DNA from: Hydrogenophilales bacterium RIFOXYD1_FULL_62_11
Lineage (GTDB): Bacteria > Pseudomonadota > Gammaproteobacteria > Burkholderiales > Thiobacillaceae
DNA: 22,174 nucleotides
Direction: 5' to 3'
Assembly (NCBI GenBank): GCA_001802655.1
Contig: MGZO01000035.1
Span: 15,452 to 37,625 of the forward strand
In this document: one piece after another, positions 7,384-14,577 of the stretch
Layout: each line of letters starts with the position of its first letter
Position numbering within the stretch: position 1 is the first letter of the stretch
Made by a program: the position numbers and the translations under genes
The notes under the pieces: generated by a model
What the model was told of the DNA's origin: nothing
The model's input: the letters and a program-made list of their open reading frames with translations, nothing else
The model's database searches: none

Positions 7384-8202
7384 ATGCGCACCGTAGCGTT
7401 AACGTTGGCCGCGATGGCCCTGCCGCTTCAACTGCTGGCCGCCAATGTGGCGCCGTTGACTCATCCGCCGGGTGCCAAGGCATCGCCCAAGACCTCTGTG
7501 CTCAAGGCAGGGGCGGCCATTTTGCAAACCGACAATCCGCTCGAACCGATCAATATCTACCTGAACGGCTTGCATGCGATGAAGAATGATCCGTCGCATC
7601 AGATGGTCGCCCACCATTTCTGCAGTCAGGTGAACGAGGATTTCGCGCAGTGCGTGCTATTCGACGGCAACACGCGCGATGCCAACCTCAACGGCATCGA
7701 GTACATCATTTCGGAAAAGCTGTTCAATCAGCTCCCTGCAGGCGAAAGGCAATACTGGCATCCGCACAACTACGAGATCCTGTCCGGCCAGCTGGTTGCG
7801 CCCGGCCTGCCGGACGTGGCCGAGAAAGCCCTGATGAAAGGCAAGATCAACAGTTACGGCAAGACCTGGCAAGTGTGGAAAACGGGCGTGCCCAACATGA
7901 ATGGCGACCCTCTTCCGTACGGTGACCCCGAGCTGGCCTGGTCTTTCAACCGGGACGGCGAGGCCGCGCCGGGCTTGATTGAGGGACGCGATCGGGCAAT
8001 CAGCATCGACAGCGGTCAGACTCGCAGCAAGCGGGCAGATCTGGTCCCGCTGGCCAGGCCGCAAAGTGGCGTGGACCTGCTGCACGGAAAATTTCCGCGC
8101 CCAACCCGGCCGATCCCCGGTGTCACTGATCTGGGCAGAGGAACCGGCAATCAAAACTCCACCGCAATGGAAAACGGACAGCCGGCCAGAGTGCCTCGCT
8201 GA
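7384..8202 (+). CDS. DUF1264 / OBAP-family secreted protein
   Basis: A 272-residue exported protein of the DUF1264 family, related to plant oil-body-associated proteins (OBAP); the bacterial function is not established. The N-terminus MRTVALTLAAMALPLQLLA is a signal peptide with cleavage likely after the Ala residues. The family core at about residues 40-185 includes INIYLNGLHAMK, VAHHFCSQVNEDFAQCVLFD, GIEYIIS, YWHPHNYEILSGQLVAPGLP and SYGKTWQVW. The His-rich and Cys-containing segments could bind metal or be catalytic, which is inference. About 80 C-terminal residues beyond the core are Pro/Gly/Arg-rich. The start at 7384 is preferred over 7348 because ACAGGAGGATTT precedes it and it begins the signal peptide. 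A 190-base gap upstream may carry its own promoter. Confidence 0.88.
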   Translation: MRTVALTLAAMALPLQLLAANVAPLTHPPGAKASPKTSVLKAGAAILQTDNPLEPINIYLNGLHAMKNDPSHQMVAHHFCSQVNEDFAQCVLFDGNTRDANLNGIEYIISEKLFNQLPAGERQYWHPHNYEILSGQLVAPGLPDVAEKALMKGKINSYGKTWQVWKTGVPNMNGDPLPYGDPELAWSFNRDGEAAPGLIEGRDRAISIDSGQTRSKRADLVPLARPQSGVDLLHGKFPRPTRPIPGVTDLGRGTGNQNSTAMENGQPARVPR

Positions 8203-8236
8203 ACGCGCTTTGATCAACTTTAGGAAGGAGTCCGCC

Positions 8237-8566
8237 ATGCCAAGGGGAGACAAGTCGGCCTATACCGACAAACAAAAACGCCAAGCGCAACATATCGAGG
8301 AAGGCTATATCGATCGAGGCGTGCCTGAGGAAGAAGCCGAGGCGCGCGCCTGGGCCACTGTCAACAAAATGACGGGTGGCGGCAAGAAAAGCGGTTCGGG
8401 CCGGGGCAAGGCAGTGAATACGGCGCCTGCCAAAAATGGCGGCAGGGCCGGTGGCGCGGCCGCGGCCTCGCGCACGGCAGCGGAACGCAGTGCTTCAGCC
8501 AAAAAGGCTGCGGCGACGCGCGCGAGGAATGCGGCGAACCAGAAGAAGGCGGCATCGTCAGCCTGA
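8237..8566 (+). CDS. small basic protein with histone-H1-like Ala/Lys tail
   Basis: A 109-residue basic protein. The N-terminal 55 residues (MPRGDKSAYTDKQKRQAQHI, then EEGYIDRGVPEEEAEARAWA and VNKMTGGGKKSGSGRG) match a family widespread in proteobacteria and often labelled 'plasmid stabilization protein', a name with little functional support. The remaining 50 residues are Ala/Lys/Arg/Ser repeats resembling the tail of bacterial histone-H1-like proteins, so DNA or RNA binding is plausible. The start follows AGGAAGGAG with six bases of spacing, 34 bases after the DUF1264 gene, and 36 bases separate it from the next gene, consistent with one transcript. No plasmid context is visible here. Confidence 0.82.
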   Translation: MPRGDKSAYTDKQKRQAQHIEEGYIDRGVPEEEAEARAWATVNKMTGGGKKSGSGRGKAVNTAPAKNGGRAGGAAAASRTAAERSASAKKAAATRARNAANQKKAASSA

Positions 8567-8602
8567 AGGACTGGCCACCTGTGTGACCGAGGAAGATGAA
8601 CC

Positions 8603-9784
8603 ATGGACGTTGAGACCCCCGCCACGCAGCGCAAGGACAAGACGGCATCTTCCGCACGCCGGACCGGGCGCAAACGGAAAGTTCGCTATGCCGTCATCGG
8701 CCAGGGCTATATCGCCCAGGTCGCGGTTCTGCCGGCTTTTGCCCATGCCAACAAGAATTCCGAGCTCGTCGCCCTGATTTCGGACGATCCGCTCAAGCTG
8801 AAAAAGCTTTCCAGGGACTACGGGGTCGAACGCATCGCTGGCTACGACGAGTACGATGCATTGATGACCAGCGGCGAAGTCGATGCGGTGTACATTGCAT
8901 TGCCCAACCACCTGCACCTCGCCTATACACAGCGTGCCGCGCATGCCGGCGTCCATGTCCTGTGCGAAAAGCCGATGGCGGTAACCGAAGCGGAATGCGA
9001 GCAAATGGTTCGAGCATGCAAAAAGCAGGGGGTGAAATTGATGATCGCCTACCGACTGCATTTCGAGAAAGCCAATCTGACTGCCGTGGAAATCGTGAAA
9101 TCCGGCAAGCTCGGCGAGCCACGCATCTTCAATTCGACTTTCACCATGCAGGTGCGCGACGCAGACAATATCCGCCTGCGTCAGGAAACGGGGGGCGGTG
9201 TCCTGTACGACATCGGCGTCTATTGCATCAATGCCGCGCGTTATCTTTTCCGGGATGAGCCGACTGAGGTGTTCGCCGTGACCGCCCGAAACGGGGAGCG
9301 CCGTTTCAGTGCGGTCGAGGAAATGGCCAGCGTCATCCTGCGCTTCCCGGACGATCGACTCGCGACCTTTACCTGTAGTTTCGGTGCGGCCAAAGCTTCC
9401 GCATACGACATCATCGGCACCAAAGGCTCGCTGCGCGTCGCGCCGGCCTACGCTTACGCCGAGGCTTTGAAACACAGTGTGACGATCGACGGGAAATCGC
9501 GTGAACGCGTATTTCCGCAGCGTGACCAGTTCGCGCCACAGCTGCTCTATTTCTCCGACTGCATCCTGCACGACCGGGATCCGGAGCCCTCCGGGAAGGA
9601 GGGGCGGGTCGACGTGCGCATCATCAATGCGCTCTACCAGTCGGCAAAGACGGGGCAGGTGATCGCCTTGCCTCGCATGAGCAAACGTGTGCGGCCAACG
9701 AGCAGGCAACAACTCAGCCGTCCTGCTGTCAGCAAGCCAAAACTGGTGCATGCCACGCCGCCCTCTGGAAAAACCTGGCGCTAG
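8603..9784 (+). CDS. Gfo/Idh/MocA-family NAD(P)-dependent oxidoreductase
   Basis: A 393-residue soluble oxidoreductase resembling glucose-fructose oxidoreductase and related sugar or polyol dehydrogenases. A Lys/Arg-rich N-terminus of about 26 residues precedes the Rossmann fold, whose dinucleotide loop reads VIGQGYIAQ (about 31-39). CEKPMAVT (Glu122, Lys123, Pro124) is the family signature with the catalytic Lys. GGGVLYDIGVYCINAARYLF is typical of the glucose-fructose oxidoreductase branch. No Tat signal is present, so it is predicted to be cytoplasmic, unlike the Zymomonas enzyme. The substrate cannot be inferred. The basic C-terminal 30 residues extend beyond the fold. GAGGAAGATGAACC upstream supports the ATG. 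It is the last gene of the plus-strand cluster and converges on the BON gene. Confidence 0.93.
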   Translation: MDVETPATQRKDKTASSARRTGRKRKVRYAVIGQGYIAQVAVLPAFAHANKNSELVALISDDPLKLKKLSRDYGVERIAGYDEYDALMTSGEVDAVYIALPNHLHLAYTQRAAHAGVHVLCEKPMAVTEAECEQMVRACKKQGVKLMIAYRLHFEKANLTAVEIVKSGKLGEPRIFNSTFTMQVRDADNIRLRQETGGGVLYDIGVYCINAARYLFRDEPTEVFAVTARNGERRFSAVEEMASVILRFPDDRLATFTCSFGAAKASAYDIIGTKGSLRVAPAYAYAEALKHSVTIDGKSRERVFPQRDQFAPQLLYFSDCILHDRDPEPSGKEGRVDVRIINALYQSAKTGQVIALPRMSKRVRPTSRQQLSRPAVSKPKLVHATPPSGKTWR

Positions 9785-9862
9785 CCGGGGGCGCTGCAGG
9801 GGCCCAAACCCCAGGGTATTACAGGGATCCCGGTCTGACTGGGCCGGATCATGCCGCCGGAT

Positions 9863-10276
9863 TTAGGGGATCGTAAGCTGGTTGTCAACGCGTACAACCC
9901 CCTCTACGCCTTGGGCAATCTGCGTGGCGAGTTCCTTCGCGGCTTCGTTCTGTACCGAACCGGTCAGCATCACTACGCCCTGATTGGTGTCGACCGAGAT
10001 CTGCAGGCCTTTGAGCGTGTCGTCCACCAGGTACTTGCCTTTGACCGAGGCGGTGATGGTGGCGTCATCGATGGCCTGCCCTGCCTGCTCTGCGTTGTTT
10101 TCAAGCGTGCCGCCCATCTCATTAGCCTGGTTGCGGGCATCCGCCGTGGTCTGATCGATGGTTTCGCCGGCAGTCCTGCCTTCTTCTTTCGGCGTACGGT
10201 CGCAGCCGGCGGCAAGCAGGGCGAAGCTGGAAACAAGAGTGATTGCGGCAATGCCGCTGCGGGATACGGTCTTCAT
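9863..10276 (-). CDS. BON-domain lipoprotein
   Basis: A 137-residue envelope lipoprotein. The N-terminus has a signal sequence ending in the lipobox LLAAGC (lipidated Cys25). A polar helical linker follows to about residue 65, then one BON domain (about 66-137) with AIDDATITASVKGKYLVDD, the strand LQISVDTNQGVVMLTGSV and a C-terminal VVRVDNQLTIP. BON domains bind phospholipid or other envelope surfaces and occur in OsmY-like osmotic-stress proteins. CAAGGAGAACACC directly upstream supports the start. It is convergent with the oxidoreductase gene and divergent from the gene at 10719. A second BON lipoprotein is encoded at 16830-17144. Confidence 0.92.
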   Translation of the reverse strand: MKTVSRSGIAAITLVSSFALLAAGCDRTPKEEGRTAGETIDQTTADARNQANEMGGTLENNAEQAGQAIDDATITASVKGKYLVDDTLKGLQISVDTNQGVVMLTGSVQNEAAKELATQIAQGVEGVVRVDNQLTIP

Positions 10277-10718
10277 GGTGTTCTCCTTGCGAATGACGAT
10301 ACGGGTTTCAGGAATGCAGCTTTGCGTGCGAGACGTGCCGAGCGGTTGCGGGTCGCCGGAAGCGGCTTCCCGCCGGTGGATGCTGGCAGCGCTGCAGATA
10401 CAAATTTATCTGCAGCATGGGCACGGACCTATAGGCGAAGTGCGCACGGTCTTGTAGGACAGCGCGTGAAGCGGCCGTGCGCGGCCTTCCATGAAATCCA
10501 TAGAGGGGGCCCAGAACCGCGATGGACGGGCCAGAAATCCGATCCTGGGCATCCGGCCTGACTCGTCAGCGTTTACCTACAGGTTATCTCGCCAAAACCT
10601 ACATCTTTCTCAGTGGCGTCGGATATCGGCCCTGAGGCCGCGGCGCTACATTGCCTCCATGCCGAATGCCTCGGTGCCTCAGTCAGTTTTTTTTCTATCT
10701 CATCCTAAGGAGCGACAA
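10277..10718. other. divergent intergenic region with a perfect inverted repeat
   Basis: A 442-base spacer between the BON gene (minus) and the C-X10-C repeat protein gene (plus). It should hold both promoters. The only clear structure is a 10-base-arm inverted repeat at 10391-10416. A T-run (10687-10694) lies shortly before the ribosome site of the downstream gene. An open frame extends the downstream gene back to 10491, but the signal peptide and ribosome site at 10719 argue against using it. Confidence 0.55.
10391..10416. repeat. perfect 10-bp inverted repeat, 6-base loop
   Basis: GCTGCAGATA (10391-10400) is exactly inverted as TATCTGCAGC (10407-10416) around CAAATT. It lies about 115 bases from the BON start codon and over 300 bases from the plus-strand gene. 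No T-run follows on either strand, so it is not an ordinary terminator. An operator for a dimeric regulator or a structured leader RNA of the BON transcript are the simplest readings, both inferred. Confidence 0.55.
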
Positions 10719-11111
10719 ATGAAACTTCGTACAGCCGTGTTTTTTGCACTGAGCCTTGCAGCCATAAGCCCAGCCTATGCGGCTGATGTGAAAGACGCCA
10801 TGGAGGATCGCGCCGAAGCCCGATATGACGGGGTGAGGGATGCCGCCAACCACAACTACGAAATTGCCAAGGAAAACTGCAAGAGCCTGTCTGGGAATGC
10901 ACAAGACGTTTGCATGAAGGACGCGAAGGCGGAATACGTCAAGGCCAAGTCGCAGGCCAAGGTGGAGAAGAAATCGGGCAAGGATCAGGCCGAGGCCACC
11001 GAAGACCAGATGAAGGCGTACTACAAGGCCGAGAAGGAGAAATGCGACCAGCTTTCCGGCAATGCCAAGGACACGTGTATCAGTGACGCGAAAATGAAAT
11101 ATCGCCAGTAA
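10719..11111 (+). CDS. secreted small protein with two C-X10-C repeats
   Basis: A 130-residue exported protein, about 109 residues after removal of the signal peptide MKLRTAVFFALSLAAISPAYA (cleavage before ADVK). The mature part is Lys/Glu/Ala-rich and helical. It contains two copies of one motif with identical spacing: Tyr47-Cys54-Cys65-Tyr73 and Tyr102-Cys109-Cys120-Tyr128, the cores being CKSLSGNAQDVC and CDQLSGNAKDTC. The copies are joined by a charged linker of about 25 residues. In the periplasm each pair could close a helical hairpin with a disulfide. A related single motif ends the protein at 6522-6917. No named domain is recognised. TAAGGAGCGACA supports the start. A strong terminator follows, so it is probably monocistronic. 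Confidence 0.88.
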   Translation: MKLRTAVFFALSLAAISPAYAADVKDAMEDRAEARYDGVRDAANHNYEIAKENCKSLSGNAQDVCMKDAKAEYVKAKSQAKVEKKSGKDQAEATEDQMKAYYKAEKEKCDQLSGNAKDTCISDAKMKYRQ

Positions 11112-11141
11112 TCGCGGCGTCTCGGCCAACCCGCCGCGACC

Positions 11142-11181
11142 AGGCTTTCCTGTCGGGCCATGCGACAGGAAAGCCTTTTTT
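11142..11181 (+). terminator. strong Rho-independent terminator
   Basis: A perfect 14-bp stem, AGGCTTTCCTGTCG (11142-11155) pairing with CGACAGGAAAGCCT (11163-11176), encloses a seven-base loop and runs directly into six T residues (11176-11181). It lies 31 bases after the stop of the C-X10-C protein gene and ends 58 bases before the catalase start. There is no A-run on the left, so it should act on plus-strand transcription only. Confidence 0.95.
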
Positions 11182-11239
11182 CGGCACATCGAATACTTGC
11201 CATCGCCCCACGATGGCTCGGCATGAAGGAGAAATGGCC

Positions 11240-13333
11240 ATGGCCAAGCAGAGGAAAAAATCAGCGCGCCCCACCGAAAATGCTTTTCACGCAGGCAATG
11301 CGGGCGAACTGCATCAGACGACAGGTGAGCGGGACAGCACGCTCACGACCAATCAGGGCGTGGGAATCTCGGATAACCAGAATTCGCTCAGAAGCGGTGA
11401 GCGCGGGCCGACCTTGCTCGAGGATTTCGTCCTGCGTGAAAAGATCACGCACTTCGACCATGAGCGCATCCCCGAGCGCATCGTGCATGCGCGCGGTTCG
11501 GGTGCGCATGGCTATTTCGAAGCGTATGGTGACCTGAGCGACCTCACCCGTGCGGCATTCCTCTGCGACCCGGGGATCCAGACGCCGGTGTTTGCCCGCT
11601 TTTCCACCGTGGCCGGTGGCGCCGGCTCGGTCGACCTGCCACGCGACGTGCGCGGCTTTGCCGTCAAGTTCTATACCCAGGAAGGCACGTTCGACCTGGT
11701 CGGCAACAACATTCCGGTTTTCTTCATCCAGGATGCAATCAAGTTCCCGGATCTCGTCCATGCCGTAAAAATGGAACCTGATCGCGGTTACCCGCAGGCG
11801 GCGACCGCACACGATACCTTCTGGGATTTCGTTTCGTTGATGCCCGAGAGCTGGCACATGATTTTGTGGGCCATGTCCGACCGTGCGATTCCGCGCTCGC
11901 TGCGCATGATGGAAGGCTTCGGCGTCCACACCTTCCGCTTTGTCAATGCGGAAGGGGCGTCGACCTTCGTGAAATTCCATTGGCGCCCGCGGATCGGCAG
12001 TGCGTCGGTGTTGTGGGACGAGGCGGTCAAGATTTGCGGCGCCGACCCCGACTTCCATCGGCGCGATCTGTTCGAGGCGATCGAACGCGGCAACTTTCCC
12101 GAATGGGAATTGTCCGTGCAGGCATTCGATCAGGCCACGGCCGACTCGTTTCCGTTCGACGTGCTTGATGCGACCAAGCTGATTCCGGAAGAAATGGTGC
12201 CGCTGCAGCCGATCGGCAAAATGGTGCTGAATCGCAATCCCGACAATTTCTTTGCCGAAACCGAGCAGGTCGCCTTCCACCCCGGACACGTCGTGCCCGG
12301 CATCGATTTCAGCGACGATCCCCTGCTGCAGGGGCGACTGTTTTCCTACATCGACACGCAGCTGTCGCGTCTGGGCGGGCCCAACTTCCACCAGTTGCCG
12401 ATCAACCGGCCGCGCTGCCCGATGCACAACTTCCAGCGCGACGCCCTGATGCAGATGGAGGTGCCGAAAGGCCGTGTGAACTACGAGCCAAACTCGCTCG
12501 ACCCCGCCTCGCCGCGCGAGAACCCCGACGCCGGCTTCACCACGCATCCCGCCACGCAAAGTGGCGACAAGCTGCGGGTGCGCTCGGAAACCTTCATGGA
12601 TCACTACAGCCAGGCCCGCCTGTTTTACCGTTCGATGACCGCGCCGGAACAGGACCACATCGTCAACGCCTTCGCCTTCGAACTCGGCAAGGTGCAAACG
12701 CCAGAAGTGCGCTGCCGGGTGCTGGGCCACGTCAAGAACGTGGACGCAGCGTTGTGCGACCGGGTGGAGCAGGCGCTGGGGATGCCGGGTCAGGCCTACA
12801 CCATCCCGCCGGCCGTGGAGCCGATCGACATGGCGCCTTCGCCCGCGCTCAGCCTGCTGGCAAAAGCCCGGCCCACGCTGGAAGGACGCAAGATCGGCGT
12901 GCTGGTCAGCGAGGGCTTCGAACTGGCCATCCTGGATCAATTGCAGGCATCTGCGGAAGCCGAGGGTGCAGCAGTCGAGCTGATCGGGCCGCATATCGGC
13001 GCAGTCAAATCGAACAGCGGTGTTGCGATCACGCCCGATCATGCGATCGCCGCTGCGCCGTCGGTGTTATTCGATTCGGTCGTTATCGCCGTTTCCGAAG
13101 CATCGATCGGGACCCTGAAAAAACAGGCTGCGGTGTTGAACTTCATTCGCGATGCCTACGCCCATCTGAAGGTCATCGGCTGGACCTCGGCGTCGACCCC
13201 CTTGCTGGAGATTGCCGTGATCAACATCGATGGCGGCGTCGTCGAGGTGGATACCCGAGAAGGCACGATCGCCTACCTGGATGCGGCCAAAAAGGGCCGC
13301 TTTTGGCCGCGTGCCGCGACCATGGAAGCGTAA
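11240..13333 (+). CDS. katE: large-subunit (clade 2, HPII-type) haem catalase
   Basis: A 697-residue cytoplasmic catalase that converts hydrogen peroxide to water and oxygen. The catalytic His83 lies in RIVHARGSGAHGYFEAY, the distal Asn156 in DLVGNNIPVFF, and the proximal haem ligand Tyr370 in RLFSYIDTQ, four residues after Arg366. The core is followed by a C-terminal domain of about 150 residues (from GRKIGVLVSEGFE) with the flavodoxin/DJ-1-like fold that defines large-subunit catalases such as E. coli KatE. Upstream in-frame ATGs exist at 11213 and 11234; 11240 is preferred because AAGGAG lies eight bases before it. It is 58 bases downstream of a strong terminator and 59 bases upstream of the superoxide dismutase gene, with which it is probably co-transcribed. 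Confidence 0.96.
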   Translation: MAKQRKKSARPTENAFHAGNAGELHQTTGERDSTLTTNQGVGISDNQNSLRSGERGPTLLEDFVLREKITHFDHERIPERIVHARGSGAHGYFEAYGDLSDLTRAAFLCDPGIQTPVFARFSTVAGGAGSVDLPRDVRGFAVKFYTQEGTFDLVGNNIPVFFIQDAIKFPDLVHAVKMEPDRGYPQAATAHDTFWDFVSLMPESWHMILWAMSDRAIPRSLRMMEGFGVHTFRFVNAEGASTFVKFHWRPRIGSASVLWDEAVKICGADPDFHRRDLFEAIERGNFPEWELSVQAFDQATADSFPFDVLDATKLIPEEMVPLQPIGKMVLNRNPDNFFAETEQVAFHPGHVVPGIDFSDDPLLQGRLFSYIDTQLSRLGGPNFHQLPINRPRCPMHNFQRDALMQMEVPKGRVNYEPNSLDPASPRENPDAGFTTHPATQSGDKLRVRSETFMDHYSQARLFYRSMTAPEQDHIVNAFAFELGKVQTPEVRCRVLGHVKNVDAALCDRVEQALGMPGQAYTIPPAVEPIDMAPSPALSLLAKARPTLEGRKIGVLVSEGFELAILDQLQASAEAEGAAVELIGPHIGAVKSNSGVAITPDHAIAAAPSVLFDSVVIAVSEASIGTLKKQAAVLNFIRDAYAHLKVIGWTSASTPLLEIAVINIDGGVVEVDTREGTIAYLDAAKKGRFWPRAATMEA

Positions 13334-13392
13334 ACGGTCGGCAGCTTACTGGCAGCCGGTCATCACCATTCATTTTTTCAAACGGAGCAGGC

Positions 13393-14103
13393 ATGAATTT
13401 TTTAAATACTCAGCGGCAATCCCATCCGCTGCACGAAGAGGATGGGTGTCGTTCGGCGATCTCATCGGATCACGCGGGTGTGAGCACGGCCATGTTGGAG
13501 AATATGGCGTTTCCGTATGATCTTCCGGCGCTTCCTTATCCACAGGATGCCCTGAGCCCCTACATTTCCGAAACGACGCTCCGCTTCCATTACGGCAAGC
13601 ATCATCAAACCTATATCGACGCGCTCAACAGGGCGATCGACGATACGGAATTCCAGGCCATGCCGCTCAAGGCCCTGATTCGGGCTACGGCCGGCAAAGC
13701 GGAACAGACCGCGCTATTCAACAACGCGGCACAAACCTGGAACCATGCGTTTTACTGGGACAGCCTGGCCCCCGCAGGCGGAGGAGAGCCGCCGCCCGCG
13801 CTGAAGCGGATGATCGAAGCATCTTTCGGCAGCGTGGAGGCATGCAAACAGGCATTGAGCGAGGCTGCCATGACCCAGTTCGGCTCGGGATGGGCCTGGC
13901 TGGTGCTGGACGGCAAGAAGATCAGCGTGATGAAAACCCAGGGGGCAGATAACCCGCTGACACGCGACATGACACCCCTGCTGGCCATCGATGTGTGGGA
14001 ACACGCCTATTACCTCGATTACCACAACCGCCGCAATGACCATGTCGTCAGCGTGATCGACAAGCTGCTCAACTGGAATTTTGCGGCAAGCAACCTCGCT
14101 TGA
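13393..14103 (+). CDS. Fe-type superoxide dismutase with N-terminal extension
   Basis: A 236-residue Fe/Mn-family superoxide dismutase, disproportionating superoxide to oxygen and peroxide. Metal ligands are His66 (RFHYGKHHQTY), His118 (AAQTWNHAFYW), Asp200 and His204 (IDVWEHAYYLDYHN). The AQTWNHAFYW segment and SGWAWLVLD fit the iron type, though sequence alone does not settle the metal. Normal enzymes are about 193 residues and start like MAFPYDLPALPY; here that Met is residue 38 (position 13504). The upstream 37 residues are polar and unlike a signal peptide. Start 13393 has CGGAG five bases upstream; an internal start at 13504 has GGAG only three bases before it. The product of the catalase just upstream and this enzyme act in sequence on reactive oxygen. 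Confidence 0.93.
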   Translation: MNFLNTQRQSHPLHEEDGCRSAISSDHAGVSTAMLENMAFPYDLPALPYPQDALSPYISETTLRFHYGKHHQTYIDALNRAIDDTEFQAMPLKALIRATAGKAEQTALFNNAAQTWNHAFYWDSLAPAGGGEPPPALKRMIEASFGSVEACKQALSEAAMTQFGSGWAWLVLDGKKISVMKTQGADNPLTRDMTPLLAIDVWEHAYYLDYHNRRNDHVVSVIDKLLNWNFAASNLA

Positions 14104-14153
14104 GAAAGCGACTCCCTCAACAACCTGAACCTATTTCCTATAAGGAACTGAGC

Positions 14154-14537
14154 ATGAACAACGCAGAAAGCATCATCCATGACGGGGAGATCCCGATTTA
14201 CGACGCAGTGCAATACCTGACCAAGGGCGAGGTCGAAGAAACCGTGCGCAGAAATGCTGAGGCCATGAACTTCGAAGTCAACGAGGAACACATGAATGTG
14301 ATCCATTCATTGATCGAACATTACAAGCAGGACTGCAAGACGCGCGACTGCCTGGCCGCGCACGAGCACATGCGCTTCCTGGAAGAAGCCTACGAATACA
14401 AGGGCGGCAGCAAATACCTGTACATGCTGTTCGACGCTGTTCCAGATACCCGTGGTGTGCTGGTCCCTATTCACGAACTCGCCGGACTGCCTTCCCTGCT
14501 GCTGGATACGGACAAGGGATTCGGGACGTCATTCTGA
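14154..14537 (+). CDS. DsrC/TusE-superfamily protein lacking the C-terminal cysteines
   Basis: A 127-residue protein that I assign to the DsrC/TusE superfamily, whose members carry sulfur on C-terminal cysteines in dissimilatory sulfur metabolism or tRNA thiolation. Family-like parts are VNEEHMNVIHSLIEHY (about 42-57), GGSKYLYMLF (84-93) and LAGLP (109-113). In true DsrC two cysteines sit around AGLP and at the penultimate position; here the region reads VPIHELAGLPSLLLDTDKG and ends FGTSF with no Cys. It does carry Cys61 and Cys66 in CKTRDC in the central part, not a family hallmark. It may be a regulatory or diverged member (RspA-like) instead of a sulfur carrier. The start follows TAAGGAACTGAGC, 50 bases after the dismutase gene. 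Confidence 0.72.
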   Translation: MNNAESIIHDGEIPIYDAVQYLTKGEVEETVRRNAEAMNFEVNEEHMNVIHSLIEHYKQDCKTRDCLAAHEHMRFLEEAYEYKGGSKYLYMLFDAVPDTRGVLVPIHELAGLPSLLLDTDKGFGTSF

Positions 14538-14577
14538 CCCGGCCCGCGCGTGATGCTTGCTGTTGTCCTGCTGAATC

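Noticed and set aside
8558..9751. 397-residue open frame on the minus strand
   Set aside because: Antisense to the Gfo/Idh/MocA oxidoreductase, which has clear family motifs; the antisense product has none.
9785..9862. Short GC-rich symmetric stretches between the oxidoreductase and BON genes
   Set aside because: Stems are four bases and no T-run follows; not enough to call a terminator.
11261..13042. 593-residue open frame on the minus strand opposite the catalase gene
   Set aside because: It lies entirely antisense to a catalase with all active-site residues, has no recognisable domain and a His/Arg/Gln-rich shadow composition typical of GC-rich genes read backwards.
12754..13392. Apparent fusion of a long upstream frame to the superoxide dismutase
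   Set aside because: The upstream part overlaps the catalase gene in another frame and has no family sequence; the dismutase has its own ribosome site at 13383-13387.
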